A stretch of DNA of 64,000 bases, from positions 51,804 through 115,803 of the forward strand of contig JAILMW010000021.1 in the NCBI GenBank assembly GCA_024692235.1. The letters run 5' to 3'. The notes below the pieces were generated by a model. It searched no databases. It saw nothing but the letters and a program-made list of their open reading frames with translations, and was not told the DNA's origin. Numbering within the stretch: position 1 is the first letter of the stretch; every line of letters starts with the position of its first letter. Below are positions 40,606 through 47,621 of this stretch, piece after piece. The position numbers and the translations under genes are program-made. This DNA is from Saccharofermentans sp. Its GTDB lineage: Bacteria; Bacillota; Clostridia; Saccharofermentanales; Saccharofermentanaceae.

Positions 40606-41505
40606 ATGAAAAACAAGATATACAGTAAGATAGATTCTATCCCGAAGGGACGTGCTTCAGATAAGATAACAAGAGGTTGTCTTGTATTAGAAGGAGGCGG
40701 ATGGAAAGGACTTTATACGGTTGGAGTCCTTGATTGTCTTATGCTTAACGATATTAATCTCTCGTCGATCGTAGGTGTCTCGGCAGGTGCTTTAAGTGCC
40801 ATAGGATATCTGTCAGGTCAGATAGGATGGGGAGCCAGGATAGATCTGACTTACAGACACGATACTAATTACTGCGGCGTGGGAGCAATGAGAAGAGATC
40901 ACGGTATCACCGGATTCTCATATCTCTTTAACGATCTTTTGGAGAAACATCCGGTCGATATGGAACGCCTTATGGATCCTAACAGGAGATTTGCCGTATC
41001 TGCTACCGATATCGATACAGGAAATACGACTTATTTCGAGAAGGGTAAATGCGACCTCTTTAAGGCAGTTCAGGCTTCAGCGACCGTTCCTTATGTCTCT
41101 CTTCCCGTAGAAGTAAACGGCAGATACTATCTTGACGGAGGATGTTCGGAAAATATACCTCTTGGCTGGGTCAAATACTCGGGAGAAGACAAGGTAGTCG
41201 TCGTAAAGACAAGAGAACATGACTTCAGACGTGAGCCGGGAGTGTCTAAGACTGCTCAGATAATGTACAGGAATCATCCCGAATTCCTTAAGAGCTTTGC
41301 TGATACAGGTAACACCTTTAATAAGAGAGTAGAAGAGCTTTCAAAGAAGAGTAAAGAGAAGAAAGTATTTGTCATAGAACCTAGCGAAGAAGTGACTGTA
41401 ACAAGATTTGAAGGCGATATGGAGAAGCTCGGAGATCTTTACTGGTTAGGATTTAACGATACAAAGAAGAGGATCGGTCCTCTTAAGGATTATCTCGCAA
41501 AGTAA
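40606..41505 (+). CDS. patatin-like phospholipase
   Basis: 299 residues. Ser-Asp dyad hydrolase: oxyanion loop LVLEGGGWKGLYTVGVLD, nucleophile elbow GVSAGAL and catalytic aspartate in YYLDGGCSENIPL. The family (YjjU/RssA-like) cleaves acyl esters of phospholipids or related lipids in the cytoplasm; no signal peptide is present. GGAG at 40593-40596 precedes ATG 40606. It is transcribed separately from flotillin, although both concern membrane lipids. A bidirectional terminator separates it from Ddh. Confidence 0.9.
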   Translation: MKNKIYSKIDSIPKGRASDKITRGCLVLEGGGWKGLYTVGVLDCLMLNDINLSSIVGVSAGALSAIGYLSGQIGWGARIDLTYRHDTNYCGVGAMRRDHGITGFSYLFNDLLEKHPVDMERLMDPNRRFAVSATDIDTGNTTYFEKGKCDLFKAVQASATVPYVSLPVEVNGRYYLDGGCSENIPLGWVKYSGEDKVVVVKTREHDFRREPGVSKTAQIMYRNHPEFLKSFADTGNTFNKRVEELSKKSKEKKVFVIEPSEEVTVTRFEGDMEKLGDLYWLGFNDTKKRIGPLKDYLAK

Positions 41506-41515
41506 GAAAGCAAAT

Positions 41516-41550
41516 AAAAGGTCGTGTCCGTATTGAAGACACGACCTTTT
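41516..41550. terminator. bidirectional terminator between patatin-like gene and ddh
   Basis: Perfect 13-bp stem AAAAGGTCGTGTC (41516-41528) with GACACGACCTTTT (41538-41550) and a 9-base loop. A and T runs at the ends let it serve both convergent genes. Confidence 0.92.
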
Positions 41551-41573
41551 GATCTTTGTTGTTTGCTCTTATA

Positions 41574-42560
41574 TCAGAGAAGGTGAGCTCTGATCTCTTC
41601 GCCTGAGAGGGGAGAGAGAAGTGCGGGAGCGATATCGAATACAGTCTTACAACCGTAGTCTCCCTTCTGCTCAAGTCTGTATGCTGCTCTTGCATAAGCG
41701 ATAAGTACGGAAGCAGTGAACTCGGGGTTGGAATCAAGCTTAAGAGAATACTCGATAACGTGGTCATTCTCATTATTGAAGCCTGTCTTGCCGCTTCTGA
41801 ATACGAAGCCGCCGTGATTCATGCCGGAGTGATTCTTCTTGAACTCTTCCTCTGTGATGAATGTTACTGTTGTATCGTAATCGGAGAAGTAGTTAGGCAT
41901 CTCCTTGATCGTCTTCTCGATCTGAGCCTTGTCAGCGCCTTCCTCAGCTACTACGAAGCACTCTCTTGTGTGCTTCTGGCGTGTTGTAAGCTCAGGATTC
42001 TTACCGGATCTTACAGCATCGAGAGCAGCGTCTACGGGTACTGTGTACTGCTTGCCGTTCTTAACGCCGGGAACTCTTCTTATTGCATCGGAGTGACCCT
42101 GAGATACGCCCTTACCCCAGAATGTATAGTCATTGCCGTTAGGAAGGACTGCATTGGAATAAAGTCTTGTAAGAGAGAACATTCCGGGATCCCATCCTGC
42201 GGAGATGACTGCAACCTTGTTAGCAGCCTTAGCGGATGCGTCTACATTAGCGAAATGCTCGGGGATCCTTGCATGTGTATCGAATGAATCGATTACGTTA
42301 AAGTACTTTGCATATTCCTTTGTCTGCTCGGGAAGATCTGTTGCGGATCCGCCGCAGATGAACATTACGTCGAAGTCATCCTTCTTGGAGACGATGTCGT
42401 TTACGGAATAAACGGGAACACCCTCTGTATGTGTCTTAACGGAAGAAGGATCTCTTCTTGTGAAGATGCCCTTAAGTTCCATATCGGGATTCTTTCTAAG
42501 TTCGCTCTCGACACCTCTAGCAAGGTTGCCGTAGCCTATGATACCTACACGTATTGCCAT
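41574..42560 (-). CDS. ddh: meso-diaminopimelate D-dehydrogenase
   Basis: 328 residues, the usual length. Catalyses NADPH-dependent reductive amination of tetrahydrodipicolinate to meso-diaminopimelate, a one-step route for peptidoglycan and lysine. Motifs: IRVGIIGYGNLARGVE (NADP fold), GIFTRRDPSS, MFICGGSATDLP, DSFDTHARIPEHF, SAGWDPGMFSLTRLY and FWGKGVSQGHSDAIRR. ATG 42560 was chosen because GGAGG lies at 42573-42569 on this strand, eight bases upstream. A promoter and a palindrome stand in the leader. Confidence 0.96.
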   Translation of the reverse strand: MAIRVGIIGYGNLARGVESELRKNPDMELKGIFTRRDPSSVKTHTEGVPVYSVNDIVSKKDDFDVMFICGGSATDLPEQTKEYAKYFNVIDSFDTHARIPEHFANVDASAKAANKVAVISAGWDPGMFSLTRLYSNAVLPNGNDYTFWGKGVSQGHSDAIRRVPGVKNGKQYTVPVDAALDAVRSGKNPELTTRQKHTRECFVVAEEGADKAQIEKTIKEMPNYFSDYDTTVTFITEEEFKKNHSGMNHGGFVFRSGKTGFNNENDHVIEYSLKLDSNPEFTASVLIAYARAAYRLEQKGDYGCKTVFDIAPALLSPLSGEEIRAHLL

Positions 42561-42577
42561 GGTATTTACCTCCATAT

Positions 42578-42593
42578 ATAGTAAACTTACTAT
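42578..42593. promoter_or_regulatory. palindrome in ddh leader, candidate operator
   Basis: ATAGTAA-AC-TTACTAT, 7-bp arms, lying between the predicted transcription start and the ribosome binding site of ddh. A repressor or an mRNA hairpin could act here. No second copy was seen. Confidence 0.35.
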
Positions 42594-42603
42594 TTCGCTA
42601 TGC

Positions 42604-42632
42604 ATTATACTCAAATGCTTTTGTGAGGTAAA
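42604..42632 (-). promoter_or_regulatory. promoter of ddh
   Basis: On the minus strand TTTACC (42632-42627), 17-base spacer and TATAAT (42609-42604). Confidence 0.7.
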
Positions 42633-42692
42633 TAATAAAATATTATCTCATTTACACATTTTTCATAGGATTCGCGGTTTCCAAGTAGTAAA

Positions 42693-42710
42693 ATGTATTT
42701 AATAATACAT
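42693..42710 (+). promoter_or_regulatory. small hairpin before cytidylate-kinase-like gene
   Basis: ATGTATT-TAAT-AATACAT inverted repeat, 22 bases before the start codon. AT-only and without a T tract, so not a terminator. No clear promoter hexamers were found in this gap. Confidence 0.3.
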
Positions 42711-42731
42711 CTCTTCACAGGGGGTGAGCAT

Positions 42732-43334
42732 ATGGCTATCAAGATAATCACCGTAAGCAGACAGTTCGGCAGTGGCGGAAGGACTATCGCCAAACAGGTA
42801 GCAGAGAAGCTGGGATTCGATTACTACGACAAGGAGATAATCGAGAATGTAGCTCTTGAGACAGGATTTTCCAAGGAATTTATAGCAAGTAAGGGCGAGG
42901 AGGCTCCCGGTAAGACGGTATTCTCGTATGGCTTTGAGAGCCAGGCAGTACCCGGTATCATGAACGGCATGACTACTCATGATTATCTCTGGACCGCGCA
43001 GCGTAAGATAATCTGCGATATCGCGGATTCCGGTAAGCCCTGCGTTATCGTAGGAAGATCCGCCGATTATATCCTCAGGGAGAGGGAAGGCGTTCTTAAC
43101 GTATTTATCCATGCTGATATGCCTTTCAGGATCGACAGGATCACAAGGCTCTACGGTGAGTCAGAGAATAAACCCGAGAAGAGGCTTAACGATAAGGACA
43201 AGAAGAGAGCAGCTAACCATAAGCACTTTACTGATCTTCAGTGGGGTTTTGCTCCTAACTACGATCTGACATTAAACAGCGGCAAGCTCGGTCTAGATAA
43301 ATGTGTTGATATAATCTGCGGTTTGGCTAAGTAA
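42732..43334 (+). CDS. cytidylate-kinase-like family protein
   Basis: 200 residues. P-loop at the N-terminus IITVSRQFGSGGRTIAKQVA, then YYDKEIIENVA, PCVIVGRSADYIL and the lid-region RMxR-like DRITRLYGESENKPEKRLND. It belongs to the cytidylate_kin2 group that phosphorylates nucleotides or an unknown small molecule; it is distinct from housekeeping Cmk. I chose ATG 42732 after GGGGGTGAG rather than the upstream in-frame ATG 42693, which lies in a hairpin. It is followed by a terminator at 43374-43409. Confidence 0.82.
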   Translation: MAIKIITVSRQFGSGGRTIAKQVAEKLGFDYYDKEIIENVALETGFSKEFIASKGEEAPGKTVFSYGFESQAVPGIMNGMTTHDYLWTAQRKIICDIADSGKPCVIVGRSADYILREREGVLNVFIHADMPFRIDRITRLYGESENKPEKRLNDKDKKRAANHKHFTDLQWGFAPNYDLTLNSGKLGLDKCVDIICGLAK

Positions 43335-43373
43335 TTAAGGATTATTGTTATTAATTCTTTACTATGATAAAGT

Positions 43374-43409
43374 AATCGAGGTTTCCCTTGTGAGAAACCT
43401 CGATTTTTT
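43374..43409 (+). terminator. intrinsic terminator before SSS symporter gene
   Basis: Perfect 12-bp stem AATCGAGGTTTC (43374-43385) with GAAACCTCGATT (43394-43405), 8-base loop and T6 (43404-43409). It ends the cytidylate-kinase-like gene but sits only five bases before the ribosome binding site of the symporter gene. A TATGAT box (43363-43368) stands directly before the hairpin. Confidence 0.88.
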
Positions 43410-43425
43410 ATAAGAGGGTATATGT

Positions 43426-44961
43426 ATGGTTATCAAGATCCTGATGCTTGTCGTATTCTTCGGCGTGATGCTCGGTGTAGGTATCAAGTGCAGAAGAAGT
43501 GCGACTGACGTAAACGGCTTTGTATTGGGCGGAAGATCGGTAGGTCCCTGGCTTACGGCTTTTGCTTACGGAACAAGTTATTTCTCCGCAGTTATCTTCG
43601 TAGGATATGCGGGACAGTTCGGTTGGAAGTTCGGTGTAGCTTCCACATGGATCGGACTTGGTAATGCGGTCATCGGTTCACTTCTTGCATGGGTAATATT
43701 AGGCCGCAGGACAAGGCTCATGACTCACAGATTAGACAGTAAGACGATGCCTGAGTTCTTCGCTTCAAGATACGATTCCAAGAGCCTTCGTATCGGTGCA
43801 TCGATCATTATCTTTATTTTCCTTATCCCTTATACGGCTTCTCTTTATAACGGCCTTTCGAGGCTTTTCGAGATGGCTTTCCATATCGACTACATCGTAT
43901 GTATCGTAGTAATGGCCGTTCTTACGGGTATCTACGTTATCGCTGGCGGATATATGGCTACTGCAGTTAATGACTTTATTCAGGGTATCGTAATGCTTAT
44001 CGGTATCGTTGCGGTCATCCTAGCGGTACTTAATACTAACGGCGGCCTTATGGGCTCTATGGTAGAGCTTTCCAAGGTAGAAGGTGATTTCCCGGATTTC
44101 CCCGGAGCTTATGCTTCTTTCTTCGGTCCTTTGCCTCTTGATCTTCTCGGAGTAGTAATACTTACTTCCCTCGGTACATGGGGTCTTCCTCAGATGGTAG
44201 GTAAGTTCTATGCTATAAAGAGTGAGGAGGCTATCCGTAAGGGTACGATCATCTCCACATTCTTCGCTGCCATCGTTGCAGGCGGATGCTACTTCTTAGG
44301 CGGCTTCGGAAGATTGTTCCTTACACAGGATGAAGTTACTGCAGCAGGCTTTGACGCTATCGTACCTTCTATGCTCGAGAGCCTTCCCGATATCCTTATC
44401 GCAGTAGTTGTTATCCTTGTTCTCTCAGCTTCCATGTCTACTCTCTCATCTCTTGTACTCACTTCAAGCTCCACACTTACTCTGGACTTTGTAAGCGGTA
44501 CTATCGTTAAGAAGATGAAGGAGTCCAGCAAGGTAATTACGATGAGAGTATTCATTGTTGTATTTATCCTTATCTCCGCTTCTATTGCAGTTGTTCAGTA
44601 TAAGAGCTCAGTAACATTCATAGCTCAGCTCATGGGTGTATCCTGGGGTGCTCTTGCAGGTGCTTTCCTTGCACCTTTCCTCTATAGCCTTTACTGGAAG
44701 GGAACGACCAAGCTTTCATGCTGGGCATGCTTTATCTTCGGTTCCGTTCTTATGGTAGCTAATATGCTCGCAAGGCCTTCTTTCCCTGCGCTCTTGCAGT
44801 CTCCCATTAACTGCGGTGCTTTTGCAATGCTTGCAGGATTCATCATCGTTCCTCTTGTAAGCCTTATTACTCCTAAGCCCGATAAGAAGCTTGTTGAGAA
44901 TGCTTTTGCAAGCTACAACAAGGAAGTAAAGACTACGGCAAAAGAGAATCTTCAAGATTGA
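43426..44961 (+). CDS. sodium:solute symporter (SSS/SLC5 family)
   Basis: 511 residues with about 13 helices. Family signs: FVLGGRSVGPWLTAFAYGTS near residues 31-50 (sodium and substrate region of helix 1), TMPEFFASRYDS, IPYTASLYNGLSRLF, GGYMATAVNDFIQGIVML and LSASMSTLSSLVLTSSSTLT (sodium site serines in helix 8). Substrate could be an amino acid, sugar, pantothenate or carboxylate; it is not predictable. GAGGG at 43414-43418 precedes ATG 43426. A terminator hairpin lies just upstream of that site, so expression may depend on readthrough. Confidence 0.9.
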   Translation: MVIKILMLVVFFGVMLGVGIKCRRSATDVNGFVLGGRSVGPWLTAFAYGTSYFSAVIFVGYAGQFGWKFGVASTWIGLGNAVIGSLLAWVILGRRTRLMTHRLDSKTMPEFFASRYDSKSLRIGASIIIFIFLIPYTASLYNGLSRLFEMAFHIDYIVCIVVMAVLTGIYVIAGGYMATAVNDFIQGIVMLIGIVAVILAVLNTNGGLMGSMVELSKVEGDFPDFPGAYASFFGPLPLDLLGVVILTSLGTWGLPQMVGKFYAIKSEEAIRKGTIISTFFAAIVAGGCYFLGGFGRLFLTQDEVTAAGFDAIVPSMLESLPDILIAVVVILVLSASMSTLSSLVLTSSSTLTLDFVSGTIVKKMKESSKVITMRVFIVVFILISASIAVVQYKSSVTFIAQLMGVSWGALAGAFLAPFLYSLYWKGTTKLSCWACFIFGSVLMVANMLARPSFPALLQSPINCGAFAMLAGFIIVPLVSLITPKPDKKLVENAFASYNKEVKTTAKENLQD

Positions 44962-44988
44962 GATATCAAGCATCTATGATAAAATCTG

Positions 44989-45019
44989 AGGTGGAATCGT
45001 TATCGGTTCCACCTTTTTT
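44989..45019 (+). terminator. intrinsic terminator after SSS symporter
   Basis: Stem AGGTGGAATCG (44989-44999) with CGGTTCCACCT (45004-45014), one T-G pair, TTAT loop and T6 (45014-45019). AAGGAG of the next gene begins three bases after the T tract. TATGAT (44975-44980) lies just before the hairpin. Confidence 0.88.
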
Positions 45020-45033
45020 GTAAGGAGAGGCTT

Positions 45034-46404
45034 ATGTTGGATTATGATGTGATCATCATCGGGGCAGGTCCCGGTGGTATATTCTCTGCGTATGAATTAT
45101 CTGTTTTAAGACCTGATCTGAAGGTCGCGGTATTTGAAGCAGGCAAGAGGCTTGAAGACCGTAAGTGCCCAATAGACGGTAAGAAAGTAACTTCATGTAT
45201 TCACTGTAAATCCTGCGCGATAATGAGGGGATTTGGCGGTGCAGGCGCATTCTCGGACGGTAAGTACAATATCACCAATGATTTCGGCGGTACATTATAC
45301 GAGCATATAGGTAAGGAGACCGCGCTTGAACTCATGCAGTATGTTGATGAGATCAACATAACTCACGGAGGAGAAGGGACTAAGCTCTATTCCACTTCGG
45401 GGACCAAGTTCAAGAAAATCTGTCTTGAGAATAAGCTTCACCTTCTCGATGCTTCCGTAAGGCATCTCGGGACAGATAAGAACTACGAAGTGTTAGGGCA
45501 GGTATTCGCACTCCTTAAGGATAAGATCGATTTCTTCTTCGATACTGCAGTAGACAGTGTTAAGGTCGAAGGCGATACATATAAAGTGATCGCAGGGGAG
45601 AAAGAATATACCTGCTCTAAATGCATAATCTCAGTAGGTCGAAGCGGCAGTAAGTGGATGCAGGATATCTGTAATGAACTTGGACTCGAGACATATTCCA
45701 ACCGTGTGGATATCGGTGTTCGAGTAGAGCTGCCGGCGGTAGTATTCTCTCATCTTACTTCGGAGCTTTACGAATCTAAGATCGTATACAGAACTGAGAA
45801 GTTCGAGGACCGTGTCAGGACATTCTGCATGAACCCTAACGGTTATGTCGTTAATGAGAATACTAACGGTATCGTTACTGTTAACGGCCATAGCTTCGAT
45901 TCACCCGATCTTCAGTCGGATAATACAAACTTTGCTCTTCTTGTGGCTAAGCATTTCTCTGAGCCCTTTAAGGACAGCAACGGATACGGTGAATCCATAG
46001 CAAAGCTCTCTAATATGCTCGGCGGCGGTGTCATCGTACAGAGGTTCGGAGATCTTATGAGAGGGAGACGATCTAACGCTACAAGGATCGAGGAGTCTTC
46101 CGTAAGACCTACTCTTAAAGCTACTCCGGGAGATCTGAGCCTTGTTCTTCCTAAGAGAATCTTGGACGGCATTATCGAGATGATATATGCCTTAGATAAG
46201 ATCGCACCCGGTACCGCTAACGACGATACTTTGCTCTATGGTGTTGAAGTAAAGTTCTACAACATGGAAGTAGCTATCGACGATAACCTTGAGACGAAGT
46301 ACAAGGGACTTTATATCATCGGCGACGGAAGCGGTGTTACTCATTCTCTGTCTCATGCATCCGCCAGCGGCGTATATGTTGCAAGGAAGATAGCGGAAGG
46401 CTGA
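45034..46404 (+). CDS. FAD-dependent dehydrogenase (COG2509-like)
   Basis: 456 residues. FAD motif DYDVIIIGAGPGGIFSAYEL at the N-terminus, the cysteine-rich segment DRKCPIDGKKVTSCIHCKSC (four cysteines), GFGGAGAFSDGKYN, and C-terminal GLYIIGDGSGVTHSLSHASA. These match a group of uncharacterised FAD dehydrogenases with a geranylgeranyl-reductase-like fold, common in anaerobes. The substrate is unknown; the cysteines might bind a cluster or zinc. AAGGAG precedes ATG 45034. The tRNA promoter begins at its stop codon. Confidence 0.83.
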   Translation: MLDYDVIIIGAGPGGIFSAYELSVLRPDLKVAVFEAGKRLEDRKCPIDGKKVTSCIHCKSCAIMRGFGGAGAFSDGKYNITNDFGGTLYEHIGKETALELMQYVDEINITHGGEGTKLYSTSGTKFKKICLENKLHLLDASVRHLGTDKNYEVLGQVFALLKDKIDFFFDTAVDSVKVEGDTYKVIAGEKEYTCSKCIISVGRSGSKWMQDICNELGLETYSNRVDIGVRVELPAVVFSHLTSELYESKIVYRTEKFEDRVRTFCMNPNGYVVNENTNGIVTVNGHSFDSPDLQSDNTNFALLVAKHFSEPFKDSNGYGESIAKLSNMLGGGVIVQRFGDLMRGRRSNATRIEESSVRPTLKATPGDLSLVLPKRILDGIIEMIYALDKIAPGTANDDTLLYGVEVKFYNMEVAIDDNLETKYKGLYIIGDGSGVTHSLSHASASGVYVARKIAEG

Positions 46405-46434
46405 TTGACGTAAATCGGCTTTATATATTACAAT
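46405..46434 (+). promoter_or_regulatory. promoter of tRNA-Ala
   Basis: TTGACG (46405-46410), 18-base spacer and TACAAT (46429-46434), 11 bases before the mature tRNA. Confidence 0.75.
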
Positions 46435-46445
46435 AATCACTGCTT

Positions 46446-46521
46446 GGGGCATTAGCGCAGTTGGGAGCGCATCACACTGGCAGTGTGGGGGTCACGGGTT
46501 CAAGTCCCGTATGCTCCACCA
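46446..46521 (+). tRNA. tRNA-Ala (anticodon GGC)
   Basis: Complete cloverleaf of 76 bases with encoded CCA. Acceptor stem GGGGCAT/ATGCTCC contains the G3-U70 pair, the alanine identity element. D arm GCGC/GCGC, anticodon loop CTGGCAG with GGC reading GCC/GCU codons, and T arm ACGGG-TTCAAGT-CCCGT. It has its own promoter and is followed by a 15-bp terminator. Confidence 0.97.
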
Positions 46522-46525
46522 GATA

Positions 46526-46565
46526 ATAAAACACCTTCAGGATCAGATCACTGAAGGTGTTTTAT
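46526..46565. terminator. bidirectional terminator between tRNA-Ala and barstar gene
   Basis: Perfect 15-bp stem ATAAAACACCTTCAG (46526-46540) with CTGAAGGTGTTTTAT (46551-46565) and a 10-base loop, lying between convergent transcripts. Confidence 0.9.
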
Positions 46566-46596
46566 CATTTATCAACGAAGCGTGTATTATGATCTT

Positions 46597-46869
46597 TTAT
46601 CTCATTTCGAACGTGAAGTCCGGGTTTGTTATCGAACTGTCTGACATTACCTTTTCCATCTTGGGGAGATAATCCTGAATTCCCCTGTACGTATCATGAG
46701 TACCGAATAGGATAAGGTGCAGGGGATGCATGGATGTAAGTACATCGTGAAGTGCATCCAGATTGCCTCCGTAGTATTCGGGAAGTCCCAGCTTATAACG
46801 AAGCAGTTCATGAATATCCGCTACTGTCTCCAGTTCGCTGACATCTATCACAACAGTATTCTTGTCCAT
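46597..46869 (-). CDS. barstar-family ribonuclease inhibitor
   Basis: 90 residues from ATG 46869, against 89 in classic barstar. It binds and blocks the barnase-type RNase in the cytoplasm. The key inhibitor segment is YYGGNLDALHDVL, which keeps the tyrosine, the asparagine and both aspartates (D35 and D39 in barstar) that plug the enzyme's active site. GGAGG lies 10 bases before ATG 46869; the upstream in-frame GTG (46878) has almost no spacing from that site, so I reject it. It starts 18 bases after the RNase stop codon, giving an RNase-then-inhibitor operon. Confidence 0.9.
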   Translation of the reverse strand: MDKNTVVIDVSELETVADIHELLRYKLGLPEYYGGNLDALHDVLTSMHPLHLILFGTHDTYRGIQDYLPKMEKVMSDSSITNPDFTFEMR

Positions 46870-46887
46870 TATGTACACCCCTCCGTG

Positions 46888-47406
46888 TCAGTCTTCCTCT
46901 CCGTAGAGAAGAGTGAAGCTCTCGTAGTGATCTTCCGTGCAGTAGATAAGGCCGTCGTTGGAATATATTATGCGGTGAGCACCTCTCGAATCGGCTTCAA
47001 GAGTATCGACATCGCATTCTCTGTATTCACGACCGTCCGCTTCCGGCAAGAGCCCTTCGTAATTACCGAAGTAGTCGCCTCCTATGCACATGCCGGGCGC
47101 ATAGGGTTCCAGCGAACCGCCTTCCCAGCCTAGCTCACGAGCTTCGCTCTTTGTCATGAAATTGGAGGGCAGATGACCATATGTATGAATATAGAGAGCA
47201 ACATCGTCACATGAAGTATATATGCCGTCTTCATCTATGAGTATTTCTGAAGTCTCATCCTGTGATACTTCCGTATCCGAGGAAACCTGAGTGATCTCGA
47301 CCTCGGTCTCATATGTAAAAGATATGTTCTCTGATATGCTACATCCGCAAATGAAACATGACAATATAATCAGCACATTTAAGATGCAGATCAACCGGTT
47401 CTTCAT
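46888..47406 (-). CDS. barnase-family ribonuclease with lipoprotein-type signal
   Basis: 172 residues. N-terminal hydrophobic helix ending in ICGC, a lipobox-like site with cysteine 22, then an acidic Ser/Thr/Glu linker (23-60) and a complete barnase domain (about 63-170): VALYIHTYGHLPSNFMTKSE, ELGWEGG, CIGGDYFGNYEGLLP. Catalytic residues align with barnase: K27 in MTKSE, E73 in YRECDVD, R83 and R87 in SRGAHR, H102 in EDHYESF. It should be exported and either anchored outside or shed, cleaving RNA. AGGAGGG precedes the ATG. The partner inhibitor is downstream. Confidence 0.9.
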   Translation of the reverse strand: MKNRLICILNVLIILSCFICGCSISENISFTYETEVEITQVSSDTEVSQDETSEILIDEDGIYTSCDDVALYIHTYGHLPSNFMTKSEARELGWEGGSLEPYAPGMCIGGDYFGNYEGLLPEADGREYRECDVDTLEADSRGAHRIIYSNDGLIYCTEDHYESFTLLYGEED

Positions 47407-47541
47407 ATGACCCTCCTAAGCTCAAATCTATTTTATCATATAATATTGTTCTATTGATTTTTATTTTCATTACCAAATGTTTCTTGTTTGTAAACATGCA
47501 CAAAAACTTGTCGCAAAATCTTGATTCTTTTGTATTTTTGG

Positions 47542-47570
47542 TTGGTAAAACGGCTTGAATACTATATAAT
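47542..47570 (+). promoter_or_regulatory. promoter of glycogen operon
   Basis: TTGGTA (47542-47547), 17-base spacer and TATAAT (47565-47570), with a leader of about 45 bases. No further strong promoter was seen inside the glg genes. Confidence 0.8.
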
Positions 47571-47621
47571 AATTGAGTATCCGGGGCAGATCATGTCCTG
47601 TTTTTGGATCGGAGGATGAAG

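Noticed and set aside
46867..46878. GTG start of barstar three codons upstream
   Set aside because: It lies one base after GGAGG, too close to be used; ATG 46869 has 10 bases of spacing.
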